A stretch of 64,000 bases of DNA, from NCBI RefSeq assembly GCF_047675955.1, contig NW_027328125.1, positions 310,001 through 374,000 on the forward strand. The letters run 5' to 3'. This DNA is from Chlorocebus sabaeus (taxonomy: Eukaryota > Chordata > Mammalia > Primates > Cercopithecidae). Below the pieces are notes generated by a model. It had not been told where the DNA came from, did no database searches, and saw only the letters and a list, made by a program, of their open reading frames with translations. The translations under genes and the position numbers were made by a program. Positions 47,806 to 62,211 of the stretch are shown in pieces (position 1 is the stretch's first letter; each line of letters starts with the position of its first letter).

Positions 47806-50206
47806 AGTTTTTAACAAAAGATATTTCCTTTTTCACCATAGCCCTCTATGGGCTTCCAAATATCACTTTGCAAATTCCACAAGAAGTGTCTTCGCGAAAG
47901 GCTTCTTGAGGGCAAAGCTGTAACACTGTGAGATGAATTAACAGAACACAAAGTAGTTTCTCAGAATGCTTCTTTTCAGTTTTTATCTTAGGATATTTCC
48001 TTTTTCACCTTAGCCCTCTATGGGCTTGAAAATATCACTATGAAATTTCCACATGAAGAGTCTCAGCGAAAGGATTCTTGAGGTGAAAGCAGTGACTCTG
48101 TGAGATGAATTAACAGAACACAAAGCAGTTTCTCAGAAAGCTTCTTTCCAGTTTTTAAAGGAAGATATTTCCTTTTTCACCGTAGACCTCTACGGGCTTC
48201 CAAATAACACTTTGCCAATTCCACAAGAAGAGTCTTAGCGAAAGGCATCTTGAAGGGAAGGCTGTAACTCTGTGAGATGAATTAACAGGACACAAAGCAG
48301 TTTCTCATAAAGCTTCCTTCCAGTTTTTATCGGAAGATATTTCCTTTTACACCGTAGCCCTGTATGGACTTCCAGATATCAATGTGCAAATTTCACAAGA
48401 ACAGTCTTAGCGAAAGTCTTCTTGAGGGGAAAGCTGTAACTCTGTGAGATGAATTAACAGAACACAGAGCAGTTTCTCAGAAAGCTTCTTTCCAGTTTTT
48501 AACGGAAGATATTTCCTTTTTCACCATAGCACTCTATGGGCTTCCAGATATCACCTTGAATATTCCACAAGAACAGACTTAGCGAAAGGCTTCCTGAAGG
48601 GAATGCTGTAACACTGTGAGATGAATTAACAGAACACAGAGCAGTTTCTCAGAAAGCTTCTTTACAGTTTTTAACGGTAGATATTTCCTTTTTCACCTTA
48701 ACCCTCTAAGGGCTTCCAAATATCACCTTGCAAATTGCATAAGAACAGTGTTAGCGAAAGGCTTTTTGAGGAGAAAGCAGTAACTGTGAGTTGAATTAAC
48801 CGAACACAAAGCAGTTTCTCAGGAAGCTTCTTTCCAGTTTTTAAGGGAAGATTTTCCTTTTTCACCATAACCCTCTATGGGCTTCCAAATATCACTTTTC
48901 AAATTCCACAAGAACAGTCTTAGCGAAAGGCTTCTTGAGGGGAATGCAGTAACTCTGTGAGATGAATTAACAGAACACAAAGCAATTTCTCAGAAAGATT
49001 CTTCCCAGTTTTTATCTTAGGATATTTCCTTTTTCACCATAGCCCTCTATGGGCTTCCAAATATCACTTTGCAAATTCCCCAAGAACAGTCTTAGCGAAA
49101 GACTGCTTGAGGGGAAAGCTGTAACTCTTGAGATGAATTAGCAGAACACAAAGCAGTTTCTCAGAAAGCTTCTTTCCTGTTTTTTAACGGAAGTTATTTC
49201 CTTTTTCACCGTAGCCCTCTATGGGCTTCCAAATATCACTTTCCAAATTCCAGAAGCACAGTCTTAGCGAAAACTTCTTGAGGAGAAAGCTGTATCTCTG
49301 TGAGATGAATTAACAGAACACAAAGCAGTTTCTCAGAAAGCTTCTTTCCAGTTTTTAACAGAAGATATTTCCTTTTTCATCCTATCCTTCTATGGCTTTA
49401 CAAATATCACTTTGAAATTCCACAAGAACAGTCTTAGCGAAAGGCTTCTTGTGGAGAAAGCTGTAACCCTGTGAGATGAATTAACAGAACACAAGGCAGT
49501 TTCTCAGAAAGCTTCTTTTCAGTTTTTATCTTAGGATATTTCCTTTTTCACCATAGCCCACTATGGGCTTCCAAATGTCACTTTGCAAATTCCACAAGAA
49601 CAGTCTTAGCGAAAGGCTTCTAGAGGGGCAAGCTGTAACTCTGTGAGATGAACTAAGAGAACACAAAGCAGTTTCTCAGAATGCTTCTTTCCAGTTTTTA
49701 ACGGAAGATATTTCCTTTTTCACCATAACCCTATATGGGCTTCCAAATATCACTTTGCAAATTCCACAAGAACAGTCTTAGCGAAAGGCTTCTTGAGAGG
49801 AACGCAGTAACTCTGTGAGATGAATTAAAAGAACACAAAGCAATTTCTCAGAAAGGTTCTTTCCAGTTTTTAACGGAAGATCTTTCCTTTTTCACCATAG
49901 CCCTCTATGGGATTCCAAATATCACTTTCAAAATTCCAGAAGAACAGTCTTAGCGAAAGGCTTCTTGAGGGGAAAGCTGTAACTCTGTGAGATGAATTAA
50001 CAGAACACAAAGTAGTTTCTCAGAAAGATTCTTTCCAGTTTTTAACGGAAGATATTCCCTTTTTCACCATAGCCCTCTATGGGCTTCCAATATCACTTTG
50101 AAAAATCCACAAGAAGTATCTTAGAGAATGGCTTCTTTCTGGGAAAGCAGTAACTCTGTGAGATGAATTAATAGAACACAGAGCAGTTTCTCAGAAAGCC
50201 TCTTTC
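47806..50206 (-). repeat. HOR copy 13
   Basis: 2401 bp. GAAAGTCTTC, CACCTTGC, AAATTCC, CATCCTATCC, TTAGCG, AGTATCTTAG: the same combination as copy 18. Confidence 0.95.
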
Positions 50207-52607
50207 AGTTTTTAACAAAAGATATTTCCTTTTTCACCATAGCCCTCTATGGGCTTCCAAATATCACTTTGCAAATTCCACAAGAAGTGTCTTCGCGAAA
50301 GGCTTCTTGAGGGCAAAGCTGTAACACTGTGAGATGAATTAACAGAACACAAAGTAGTTTCTCAGAATGCTTCTTTTCAGTTTTTATCTTAGGATATTTC
50401 CTTTTTCACCTTAGCCCTCTATGGGCTTGAAAATATCACTATGAAATTTCCACATGAAGAGTCTCAGCGAAAGGATTCTTGAGGTGAAAGCAGTGACTCT
50501 GTGAGATGAATTAACAGAACACAAAGCAGTTTCTCAGAAAGCTTCTTTCCAGTTTTTAAAGGAAGATATTTCCTTTTTCACCGTAGACCTCTACGGGCTT
50601 CCAAATAACACTTTGCCAATTCCACAAGAAGAGTCTTAGCGAAAGGCATCTTGAAGGGAAGGCTGTAACTCTGTGAGATGAATTAACAGGACACAAAGCA
50701 GTTTCTCATAAAGCTTCCTTCCAGTTTTTATCGGAAGATATTTCCTTTTACACCGTAGCCCTGTATGGACTTCCAGATATCAATGTGCAAATTTCACAAG
50801 AACAGTCTTAGCGAAAGGCTTCTTGAGGGGAAAGCTGTAACTCTGTGAGATGAATTAACAGAACACAGAGCAGTTTCTCAGAAAGCTTCTTTCCAGTTTT
50901 TAACGGAAGATATTTCCTTTTTCACCATAGCACTCTATGGGCTTCCAGATATCACCTTGAATATTCCACAAGAACAGACTTAGCGAAAGGCTTCCTGAAG
51001 GGAATGCTGTAACACTGTGAGATGAATTAACAGAACACAGAGCAGTTTCTCAGAAAGCTTCTTTACAGTTTTTAACGGTAGATATTTCCTTTTTCACCTT
51101 AACCCTCTAAGGGCTTCCAAATATCACCTTGCAAATTGCATAAGAACAGTGTTAGCGAAAGGCTTTTTGAGGAGAAAGCAGTAACTGTGAGTTGAATTAA
51201 CCGAACACAAAGCAGTTTCTCAGGAAGCTTCTTTCCAGTTTTTAAGGGAAGATTTTCCTTTTTCACCATAACCCTCTATGGGCTTCCAAATATCACTTTT
51301 CAAGTTCCACAAGAACAGTCTTAGCGAAAGGCTTCTTGAGGGGAATGCAGTAACTCTGTGAGATGAATTAACAGAACACAAAGCAATTTCTCAGAAAGAT
51401 TCTTCCCAGTTTTTATCTTAGGATATTTCCTTTTTCACCATAGCCCTCTATGGGCTTCCAAATATCACTTTGCAAATTCCCCAAGAACAGTCTTAGCGAA
51501 AGACTGCTTGAGGGGAAAGCTGTAACTCTTGAGATGAATTAGCAGAACACAAAGCAGTTTCTCAGAAAGCTTCTTTCCTGTTTTTTAACGGAAGTTATTT
51601 CCTTTTTCACCGTAGCCCTCTATGGGCTTCCAAATATCACTTTCCAAATTCCAGAAGCACAGTCTTAGCGAAAACTTCTTGAGGAGAAAGCTGTATCTCT
51701 GTGAGATGAATTAACAGAACACAAAGAAGTTTCTCAGAAAGCTTCTTTCCAGTTTTTAACAGAAGATATTTCCTTTTTCATCCTATCCTTCTATGGCTTT
51801 ACAAATATCACTTTGAAATTCCACAAGAACAGTCTTAGCGAAAGGCTTCTTGTGGAGAAAGCTGTAACCCTGTGAGATGAATTAACAGAACACAAGGCAG
51901 TTTCTCAGAAAGCTTCTTTTCAGTTTTTATCTTAGGATATTTCCTTTTTCACCATAGCCCACTATGGGCTTCCAAATGTCACTTTGCAAATTCCACAAGA
52001 ACAGTCTTAGCGAAAGGCTTCTAGAGGGGCAAGCTGTAACTCTGTGAGATGAACTAAGAGAACACAAAGCAGTTTCTCAGAATGCTTCTTTCCAGTTTTT
52101 AACGGAAGATATTTCCTTTTTCACCATAACCCTATATGGGCTTCCAAATATCACTTTGCAAATTCCACAAGAACAGTCTTAACGAAAGGCTTCTTGAGAG
52201 GAACGCAGTAACTCTGTGAGATGAATTAAAAGAACACAAAGCAATTTCTCAGAAAGGTTCTTTCCAGTTTTTAACGGAAGATCTTTCCTTTTTCACCATA
52301 GCCCTCTATGGGATTCCAAATATCACTTTCAAAATTCCAGAAGAACAGTCTTAGCGAAAGGCTTCTTGAGGGGAAAGCTGTAACTCTGTGAGATGAATTA
52401 ACAGAACACAAAGTAGTTTCTCAGAAAGATTCTTTCCAGTTTTTAACGGAAGATATTCCCTTTTTCACCATAGCCCTCTATGGGCTTCCAATATCACTTT
52501 GAAAAATCCACAAGAAGAATCTTAGAGAATGGCTTCTTTCTGGGAAAGCAGTAACTCTGTGAGATGAATTAATAGAACACAGAGCAGTTTCTCAGAAAGC
52601 CTCTTTC
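50207..52607 (-). repeat. HOR copy 14
   Basis: 2401 bp. GGCTTC, CACCTTGC, CAAGTTCC as in copy 19; own variant AAAGAAGTTTCTC (51724); TTAACG in monomer 12. Confidence 0.95.
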
Positions 52608-55008
52608 AGTTTTTAACAAAAGATATTTCCTTTTTCACCATAGCCCTCTATGGGCTTCCAAATATCACTTTGCAAATTCCACAAGAAGTGTCTTCGCGAA
52701 AGGCTTCTTGAGGGCAAAGCTGTAACACTGTGAGATGAATTAACAGAACACAAAGTAGTTTCTCAGAATGCTTCTTTTCAGTTTTTATCTTAGGATATTT
52801 CCTTTTTCACCTTAGCCCTCTATGGGCTTGAAAATATCACTATGAAATTTCCACATGAAGAGTCTCAGCGAAAGGATTCTTGAGGTGAAAGCAGTGACTC
52901 TGTGAGATGAATTAACAGAACACAAAGCAGTTTCTCAGAAAGCTTCTTTCCAGTTTTTAAAGGAAGATATTTCCTTTTTCACCGTAGACCTCTACGGGCT
53001 TCCAAATAACACTTTGCCAATTCCACAAGAAGAGTCTTAGCGAAAGGCATCTTGAAGGGAAGGCTGTAACTCTGTGAGATGAATTAACAGGACACAAAGC
53101 AGTTTCTCATAAAGCTTCCTTCCAGTTTTTATCGGAAGATATTTCCTTTTACACCGTAGCCCTGTATGGACTTCCAGATATCAATGTGCAAATTTCACAA
53201 GAACAGTCTTAGCGAAAGTCTTCTTGAGGGGAAAGCTGTAACTCTGTGAGATGAATTAACAGAACACAGAGCAGTTTCTCAGAAAGCTTCTTTCCAGTTT
53301 TTAACGGAAGATATTTCCTTTTTCACCATAGCACTCTATGGGCTTCCAGATATCACCTTGAATATTCCACAAGAACAGACTTAGCGAAAGGCTTCCTGAA
53401 GGGAATGCTGTAACACTGTGAGATGAATTAACAGAACACAGAGCAGTTTCTCAGAAAGCTTCTTTACAGTTTTTAACGGTAGATATTTCCTTTTTCACCT
53501 TAACCCTCTAAGGGCATCCAAATATCACCTTGCAAATTGCATAAGAACAGTGTTAGCGAAAGGCTTTTTGAGGAGAAAGCAGTAACTGTGAGTTGAATTA
53601 ACCGAACACAAAGCAGTTTCTCAGGAAGCTTCTTTCCAGTTTTTAAGGGAAGATTTTCCTTTTTCACCATAACCCTCTATGGGCTTCCAAATATCACTTT
53701 TCAAATTCCACAAGAACAGTCTTAGCGAAAGGCTTCTTGAGGGGAATGCAGTAACTCTGTGAGATGAATTAACAGAACACAAAGCAATTTCTCAGAAAGA
53801 TTCTTCCCAGTTTTTATCTTAGGATATTTCCTTTTTCACCATAGCCCTCTATGGGCTTCCAAATATCACTTTGCAAATTCCCCAAGAACAGTCTTAGCGA
53901 AAGACTGCTTGAGGGGAAAGCTGTAACTCTTGAGATGAATTAGCAGAACACAAAGCAGTTTCTCAGAAAGCTTCTTTCCTGTTTTTTAACGGAAGTTATT
54001 TCCTTTTTCACCGTAGCCCTCTATGGGCTTCCAAATATCACTTTCCAAATTCCAGAAGCACAGTCTTAGCGAAAACTTCTTGAGGAGAAAGCTGTATCTC
54101 TGTGAGATGAATTAACAGAACACAAAGCAGTTTCTCAGAAAGCTTCTTTCCAGTTTTTAACAGAAGATATTTCCTTTTTCATCCTATCCTTCTATGGCTT
54201 TACAAATATCACTTTGAAATTCCACAAGAACAGTCTTAGCGAAAGGCTTCTTGTGGAGAAAGCTGTAACCCTGTGAGATGAATTAACAGAACACAAGGCA
54301 GTTTCTCAGAAAGCTTCTTTTCAGTTTTTATCTTAGGATATTTCCTTTTTCACCATAGCCCACTATGGGCTTCCAAATGTCACTTTGCAAATTCCACAAG
54401 AACAGTCTTAGCGAAAGGCTTCTAGAGGGGCAAGCTGTAACTCTGTGAGATGAACTAAGAGAACACAAAGCAGTTTCTCAGAATGCTTCTTTCCAGTTTT
54501 TAACGGAAGATATTTCCTTTTTCACCATAACCCTATATGGGCTTCCAAATATCACTTTGCAAATTCCACAAGAACAGTCTTAACGAAAGGCTTCTTGAGA
54601 GGAACGCAGTAACTCTGTGAGATGAATTAAAAGAACACAAAGCAATTTCTCAGAAAGGTTCTTTCCAGTTTTTAACGGAAGATCTTTCCTTTTTCACCAT
54701 AGCCCTCTATGGGATTCCAAATATCACTTTCAAAATTCCAGAAGAACAGTCTTAGCGAAAGGCTTCTTGAGGGGAAAGCTGTAACTCTGTGAGATGAATT
54801 AACAGAACACAAAGTAGTTTCTCAGAAAGATTCTTTCCAGTTTTTAACGGAAGATATTCCCTTTTTCACCATAGCCCTCTATGGGCTTCCAATATCACTT
54901 TGAAAAATCCACAAGAAGAATCTTAGAGAATGGCTTCTTTCTGGGAAAGCAGTAACTCTGTGAGATGAATTAATAGAACACAGAGCAGTTTCTCAGAAAG
55001 CCTCTTTC
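52608..55008 (-). repeat. HOR copy 15
   Basis: 2401 bp. GAAAGTCTTC, AGGGCATCC (53512) with CACCTTGC, AAATTCC, TTAACG. AGGGCATCC is found only here and in copy 16. Confidence 0.95.
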
Positions 55009-57409
55009 AGTTTTTAACAAAAGATATTTCCTTTTTCACCATAGCCCTCTATGGGCTTCCAAATATCACTTTGCAAATTCCACAAGAAGTGTCTTCGCGA
55101 AAGGCTTCTTGAGGGCAAAGCTGTAACACTGTGAGATGAATTAACAGAACACAAAGTAGTTTCTCAGAATGCTTCTTTTCAGTTTTTATCTTAGGATATT
55201 TCCTTTTTCACCTTAGCCCTCTATGGGCTTGAAAATATCACTATGAAATTTCCACATGAAGAGTCTCAGCGAAAGGATTCTTGAGGTGAAAGCAGTGACT
55301 CTGTGAGATGAATTAACAGAACACAAAGCAGTTTCTCAGAAAGCTTCTTTCCAGTTTTTAAAGGAAGATATTTCCTTTTTCACCGTAGACCTCTACGGGC
55401 TTCCAAATAACACTTTGCCAATTCCACAAGAAGAGTCTTAGCGAAAGGCATCTTGAAGGGAAGGCTGTAACTCTGTGAGATGAATTAACAGGACACAAAG
55501 CAGTTTCTCATAAAGCTTCCTTCCAGTTTTTATCGGAAGATATTTCCTTTTACACCGTAGCCCTGTATGGACTTCCAGATATCAATGTGCAAATTTCACA
55601 AGAACAGTCTTAGCGAAAGTCTTCTTGAGGGGAAAGCTGTAACTCTGTGAGATGAATTAACAGAACACAGAGCAGTTTCTCAGAAAGCTTCTTTCCAGTT
55701 TTTAACGGAAGATATTTCCTTTTTCACCATAGCACTCTATGGGCTTCCAGATATCACCTTGAATATTCCACAAGAACAGACTTAGCGAAAGGCTTCCTGA
55801 AGGGAATGCTGTAACACTGTGAGATGAATTAACAGAACACAGAGCAGTTTCTCAGAAAGCTTCTTTACAGTTTTTAACGGTAGATATTTCCTTTTTCACC
55901 TTAACCCTCTAAGGGCATCCAAATATCACCTTGCAAATTGCATAAGAACAGTGTTAGCGAAAGGCTTTTTGAGGAGAAAGCAGTAACTGTGAGTTGAATT
56001 AACCGAACACAAAGCAGTTTCTCAGGAAGCTTCTTTCCAGTTTTTAAGGGAAGATTTTCCTTTTTCACCATAACCCTCTATGGGCTTCCAAATATCACTT
56101 TTCAAATTCCACAAGAACAGTCTTAGCGAAAGGCTTCTTGAGGGGAATGCAGTAACTCTGTGAGATGAATTAACAGAACACAAAGCAATTTCTCAGAAAG
56201 ATTCTTCCCAGTTTTTATCTTAGGATATTTCCTTTTTCACCATAGCCCTCTATGGGCTTCCAAATATCACTTTGCAAATTCCCCAAGAACAGTCTTAGCG
56301 AAAGACTGCTTGAGGGGAAAGCTGTAACTCTTGAGATGAATTAGCAGAACACAAAGCAGTTTCTCAGAAAGCTTCTTTCCTGTTTTTTAACGGAAGTTAT
56401 TTCCTTTTTCACCGTAGCCCTCTATGGGCTTCCAAATATCACTTTCCAAATTCCAGAAGCACAGTCTTAGCGAAAACTTCTTGAGGAGAAAGCTGTATCT
56501 CTGTGAGATGAATTAACAGAACACAAAGCAGTTTCTCAGAAAGCTTCTTTCCAGTTTTTAACAGAAGATATTTCCTTTTTCATCCTATCCTTCTATGGCT
56601 TTACAAATATCACTTTGAAATTCCACAAGAACAGTCTTAGCGAAAGGCTTCTTGTGGAGAAAGCTGTAACCCTGTGAGATGAATTAACAGAACACAAGGC
56701 AGTTTCTCAGAAAGCTTCTTTTCAGTTTTTATCTTAGGATATTTCCTTTTTCACCATAGCCCACTATGGGCTTCCAAATGTCACTTTGCAAATTCCACAA
56801 GAACAGTCTTAGCGAAAGGCTTCTAGAGGGGCAAGCTGTAACTCTGTGAGATGAACTAAGAGAACACAAAGCAGTTTCTCAGAATGCTTCTTTCCAGTTT
56901 TTAACGGAAGATATTTCCTTTTTCACCATAACCCTATATGGGCTTCCAAATATCACTTTGCAAATTCCACAAGAACAGTCTTAGCGAAAGGCTTCTTGAG
57001 AGGAACGCAGTAACTCTGTGAGATGAATTAAAAGAACACAAAGCAATTTCTCAGAAAGGTTCTTTCCAGTTTTTAACGGAAGATCTTTCCTTTTTCACCA
57101 TAGCCCTCTATGGGATTCCAAATATCACTTTCAAAATTCCAGAAGAACAGTCTTAGCGAAAGGCTTCTTGAGGGGAAAGCTGTAACTCTGTGAGATGAAT
57201 TAACAGAACACAAAGTAGTTTCTCAGAAAGATTCTTTCCAGTTTTTAACGGAAGATATTCCCTTTTTCACCATAGCCCTCTATGGGCTTCCAATATCACT
57301 TTGAAAAATCCACAAGAAGTATCTTAGAGAATGGCTTCTTTCTGGGAAAGCAGTAACTCTGTGAGATGAATTAATAGAACACAGAGCAGTTTCTCAGAAA
57401 GCCTCTTTC
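55009..57409 (-). repeat. HOR copy 16
   Basis: 2401 bp. Same as copy 15 through monomer 6 (AGGGCATCC, 55913), then TTAGCG and AGTATCTTAG. Confidence 0.95.
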
Positions 57410-59810
57410 AGTTTTTAACAAAAGATATTTCCTTTTTCACCATAGCCCTCTATGGGCTTCCAAATATCACTTTGCAAATTCCACAAGAAGTGTCTTCGCG
57501 AAAGGCTTCTTGAGGGCAAAGCTGTAACACTGTGAGATGAATTAACAGAACACAAAGTAGTTTCTCAGAATGCTTCTTTTCAGTTTTTATCTTAGGATAT
57601 TTCCTTTTTCACCTTAGCCCTCTATGGGCTTGAAAATATCACTATGAAATTTCCACATGAAGAGTCTCAGCGAAAGGATTCTTGAGGTGAAAGCAGTGAC
57701 TCTGTGAGATGAATTAACAGAACACAAAGCAGTTTCTCAGAAAGCTTCTTTCCAGTTTTTAAAGGAAGATATTTCCTTTTTCACCGTAGACCTCTACGGG
57801 CTTCCAAATAACACTTTGCCAATTCCACAAGAAGAGTCTTAGCGAAAGGCATCTTGAAGGGAAGGCTGTAACTCTGTGAGATGAATTAACAGGACACAAA
57901 GCAGTTTCTCATAAAGCTTCCTTCCAGTTTTTATCGGAAGATATTTCCTTTTACACCGTAGCCCTGTATGGACTTCCAGATATCAATGTGCAAATTTCAC
58001 AAGAACAGTCTTAGCGAAAGTCTTCTTGAGGGGAAAGCTGTAACTCTGTGAGATGAATTAACAGAACACAGAGCAGTTTCTCAGAAAGCTTCTTTCCAGT
58101 TTTTAACGGAAGATATTTCCTTTTTCACCATAGCACTCTATGGGCTTCCAGATATCACCTTGAATATTCCACAAGAACAGACTTAGCGAAAGGCTTCCTG
58201 AAGGGAATGCTGTAACACTGTGAGATGAATTAACAGAACACACAGCAGTTTCTCAGAAAGCTTCTTTACAGTTTTTAACGGTAGATATTTCCTTTTTCAC
58301 CTTAACCCTCTAAGGGCTTCCAAATATCACTTTGCAAATTGCATAAGAACAGTGTTAGCGAAAGGCTTTTTGAGGAGAAAGCAGTAACTGTGAGTTGAAT
58401 TAACCGAACACAAAGCAGTTTCTCAGGAAGCTTCTTTCCAGTTTTTAAGGGAAGATTTTCCTTTTTCACCATAACCCTCTATGGGCTTCCAAATATCACT
58501 TTTCAAGTTCCACAAGAACAGTCTTAGCGAAAGTCTTCTTGAGGGGAATGCAGTAACTCTGTGAGATGAATTAACAGAACACAAAGCAATTTCTCAGAAA
58601 GATTCTTCCCAGTTTTTATCTTAGGATATTTCCTTTTTCACCATAGCCCTCTATGGGCTTCCAAATATCACTTTGCAAATTCCCCAAGAACAGTCTTAGC
58701 GAAAGACTGCTTGAGGGGAAAGCTGTAACTCTTGAGATGAATTAGCAGAACACAAAGCAGTTTCTCAGAAAGCTTCTTTCCTGTTTTTTAACGGAAGTTA
58801 TTTCCTTTTTCACCGTAGCCCTCTATGGGCTTCCAAATATCACTTTCCAAATTCCAGAAGCACAGTCTTAGCGAAAACTTCTTGAGGAGAAAGCTGTATC
58901 TCTGTGAGATGAATTAACAGAACACAAAGCAGTTTCTCAGAAAGCTTCTTTCCAGTTTTTAACAGAAGATATTTCCTTTTTCATCCTATCCTTCTATGGC
59001 TTTACAAATATCACTTTGAAATTCCACAAGAACAGTCTTAGCGAAAGGCTTCTTGTGGAGAAAGCTGTAACCCTGTGAGATGAATTAACAGAACACAAGG
59101 CAGTTTCTCAGAAAGCTTCTTTTCAGTTTTTATCTTAGGATATTTCCTTTTTCACCATAGCCCACTATGGGCTTCCAAATGTCACTTTGCAAATTCCACA
59201 AGAACAGTCTTAGCGAAAGGCTTCTAGAGGGGCAAGCTGTAACTCTGTGAGATGAACTAAGAGAACACAAAGCAGTTTCTCAGAATGCTTCTTTCCAGTT
59301 TTTAACGGAAGATATTTCCTTTTTCACCATAACCCTATATGGGCTTCCAAATATCACTTTGCAAATTCCACAAGAACAGTCTTAACGAAAGGCTTCTTGA
59401 GAGGAACGCAGTAACTCTGTGAGATGAATTAAAAGAACACAAAGCAATTTCTCAGAAAGGTTCTTTCCAGTTTTTAACGGAAGATCTTTCCTTTTTCACC
59501 ATAGCCCTCTATGGGATTCCAAATATCACTTTCAAAATTCCAGAAGAACAGTCTTAGCGAAAGGCTTCTTGAGGGGAAAGCTGTAACTCTGTGAGATGAA
59601 TTAACAGAACACAAAGTAGTTTCTCAGAAAGATTCTTTCCAGTTTTTAACGGAAGATATTCCCTTTTTCACCATAGCCCTCTATGGGCTTCCAATATCAC
59701 TTTGAAAAATCCACAAGAAGAATCTTAGAGAATGGCTTCTTTCTGGGAAAGCAGTAACTCTGTGAGATGAATTAATAGAACACAGAGCAGTTTCTCAGAA
59801 AGCCTCTTTC
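57410..59810 (-). repeat. HOR copy 17
   Basis: 2401 bp. GAAAGTCTTC, GAACACACAG (58236), CAAGTTCC with GAAAGTCTTC in monomer 7, TTAACG, AGAATCTTAG: the copy 12 combination, 12,005 bp downstream, but CATCCTATCC in monomer 10. Confidence 0.95.
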
Positions 59811-62211
59811 AGTTTTTAACAAAAGATATTTCCTTTTTCACCATAGCCCTCTATGGGCTTCCAAATATCACTTTGCAAATTCCACAAGAAGTGTCTTCGC
59901 GAAAGGCTTCTTGAGGGCAAAGCTGTAACACTGTGAGATGAATTAACAGAACACAAAGTAGTTTCTCAGAATGCTTCTTTTCAGTTTTTATCTTAGGATA
60001 TTTCCTTTTTCACCTTAGCCCTCTATGGGCTTGAAAATATCACTATGAAATTTCCACATGAAGAGTCTCAGCGAAAGGATTCTTGAGGTGAAAGCAGTGA
60101 CTCTGTGAGATGAATTAACAGAACACAAAGCAGTTTCTCAGAAAGCTTCTTTCCAGTTTTTAAAGGAAGATATTTCCTTTTTCACCGTAGACCTCTACGG
60201 GCTTCCAAATAACACTTTGCCAATTCCACAAGAAGAGTCTTAGCGAAAGGCATCTTGAAGGGAAGGCTGTAACTCTGTGAGATGAATTAACAGGACACAA
60301 AGCAGTTTCTCATAAAGCTTCCTTCCAGTTTTTATCGGAAGATATTTCCTTTTACACCGTAGCCCTGTATGGACTTCCAGATATCAATGTGCAAATTTCA
60401 CAAGAACAGTCTTAGCGAAAGTCTTCTTGAGGGGAAAGCTGTAACTCTGTGAGATGAATTAACAGAACACAGAGCAGTTTCTCAGAAAGCTTCTTTCCAG
60501 TTTTTAACGGAAGATATTTCCTTTTTCACCATAGCACTCTATGGGCTTCCAGATATCACCTTGAATATTCCACAAGAACAGACTTAGCGAAAGGCTTCCT
60601 GAAGGGAATGCTGTAACACTGTGAGATGAATTAACAGAACACAGAGCAGTTTCTCAGAAAGCTTCTTTACAGTTTTTAACGGTAGATATTTCCTTTTTCA
60701 CCTTAACCCTCTAAGGGCTTCCAAATATCACCTTGCAAATTGCATAAGAACAGTGTTAGCGAAAGGCTTTTTGAGGAGAAAGCAGTAACTGTGAGTTGAA
60801 TTAACCGAACACAAAGCAGTTTCTCAGGAAGCTTCTTTCCAGTTTTTAAGGGAAGATTTTCCTTTTTCACCATAACCCTCTATGGGCTTCCAAATATCAC
60901 TTTTCAAATTCCACAAGAACAGTCTTAGCGAAAGGCTTCTTGAGGGGAATGCAGTAACTCTGTGAGATGAATTAACAGAACACAAAGCAATTTCTCAGAA
61001 AGATTCTTCCCAGTTTTTATCTTAGGATATTTCCTTTTTCACCATAGCCCTCTATGGGCTTCCAAATATCACTTTGCAAATTCCCCAAGAACAGTCTTAG
61101 CGAAAGACTGCTTGAGGGGAAAGCTGTAACTCTTGAGATGAATTAGCAGAACACAAAGCAGTTTCTCAGAAAGCTTCTTTCCTGTTTTTTAACGGAAGTT
61201 ATTTCCTTTTTCACCGTAGCCCTCTATGGGCTTCCAAATATCACTTTCCAAATTCCAGAAGCACAGTCTTAGCGAAAACTTCTTGAGGAGAAAGCTGTAT
61301 CTCTGTGAGATGAATTAACAGAACACAAAGCAGTTTCTCAGAAAGCTTCTTTCCAGTTTTTAACAGAAGATATTTCCTTTTTCATCCTATCCTTCTATGG
61401 CTTTACAAATATCACTTTGAAATTCCACAAGAACAGTCTTAGCGAAAGGCTTCTTGTGGAGAAAGCTGTAACCCTGTGAGATGAATTAACAGAACACAAG
61501 GCAGTTTCTCAGAAAGCTTCTTTTCAGTTTTTATCTTAGGATATTTCCTTTTTCACCATAGCCCACTATGGGCTTCCAAATGTCACTTTGCAAATTCCAC
61601 AAGAACAGTCTTAGCGAAAGGCTTCTAGAGGGGCAAGCTGTAACTCTGTGAGATGAACTAAGAGAACACAAAGCAGTTTCTCAGAATGCTTCTTTCCAGT
61701 TTTTAACGGAAGATATTTCCTTTTTCACCATAACCCTATATGGGCTTCCAAATATCACTTTGCAAATTCCACAAGAACAGTCTTAGCGAAAGGCTTCTTG
61801 AGAGGAACGCAGTAACTCTGTGAGATGAATTAAAAGAACACAAAGCAATTTCTCAGAAAGGTTCTTTCCAGTTTTTAACGGAAGATCTTTCCTTTTTCAC
61901 CATAGCCCTCTATGGGATTCCAAATATCACTTTCAAAATTCCAGAAGAACAGTCTTAGCGAAAGGCTTCTTGAGGGGAAAGCTGTAACTCTGTGAGATGA
62001 ATTAACAGAACACAAAGTAGTTTCTCAGAAAGATTCTTTCCAGTTTTTAACGGAAGATATTCCCTTTTTCACCATAGCCCTCTATGGGCTTCCAATATCA
62101 CTTTGAAAAATCCACAAGAAGTATCTTAGAGAATGGCTTCTTTCTGGGAAAGCAGTAACTCTGTGAGATGAATTAATAGAACACAGAGCAGTTTCTCAGA
62201 AAGCCTCTTTC
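59811..62211 (-). repeat. HOR copy 18
   Basis: 2401 bp. GAAAGTCTTC, CACCTTGC, AAATTCC, CATCCTATCC, TTAGCG, AGTATCTTAG, matching copy 13. Confidence 0.95.
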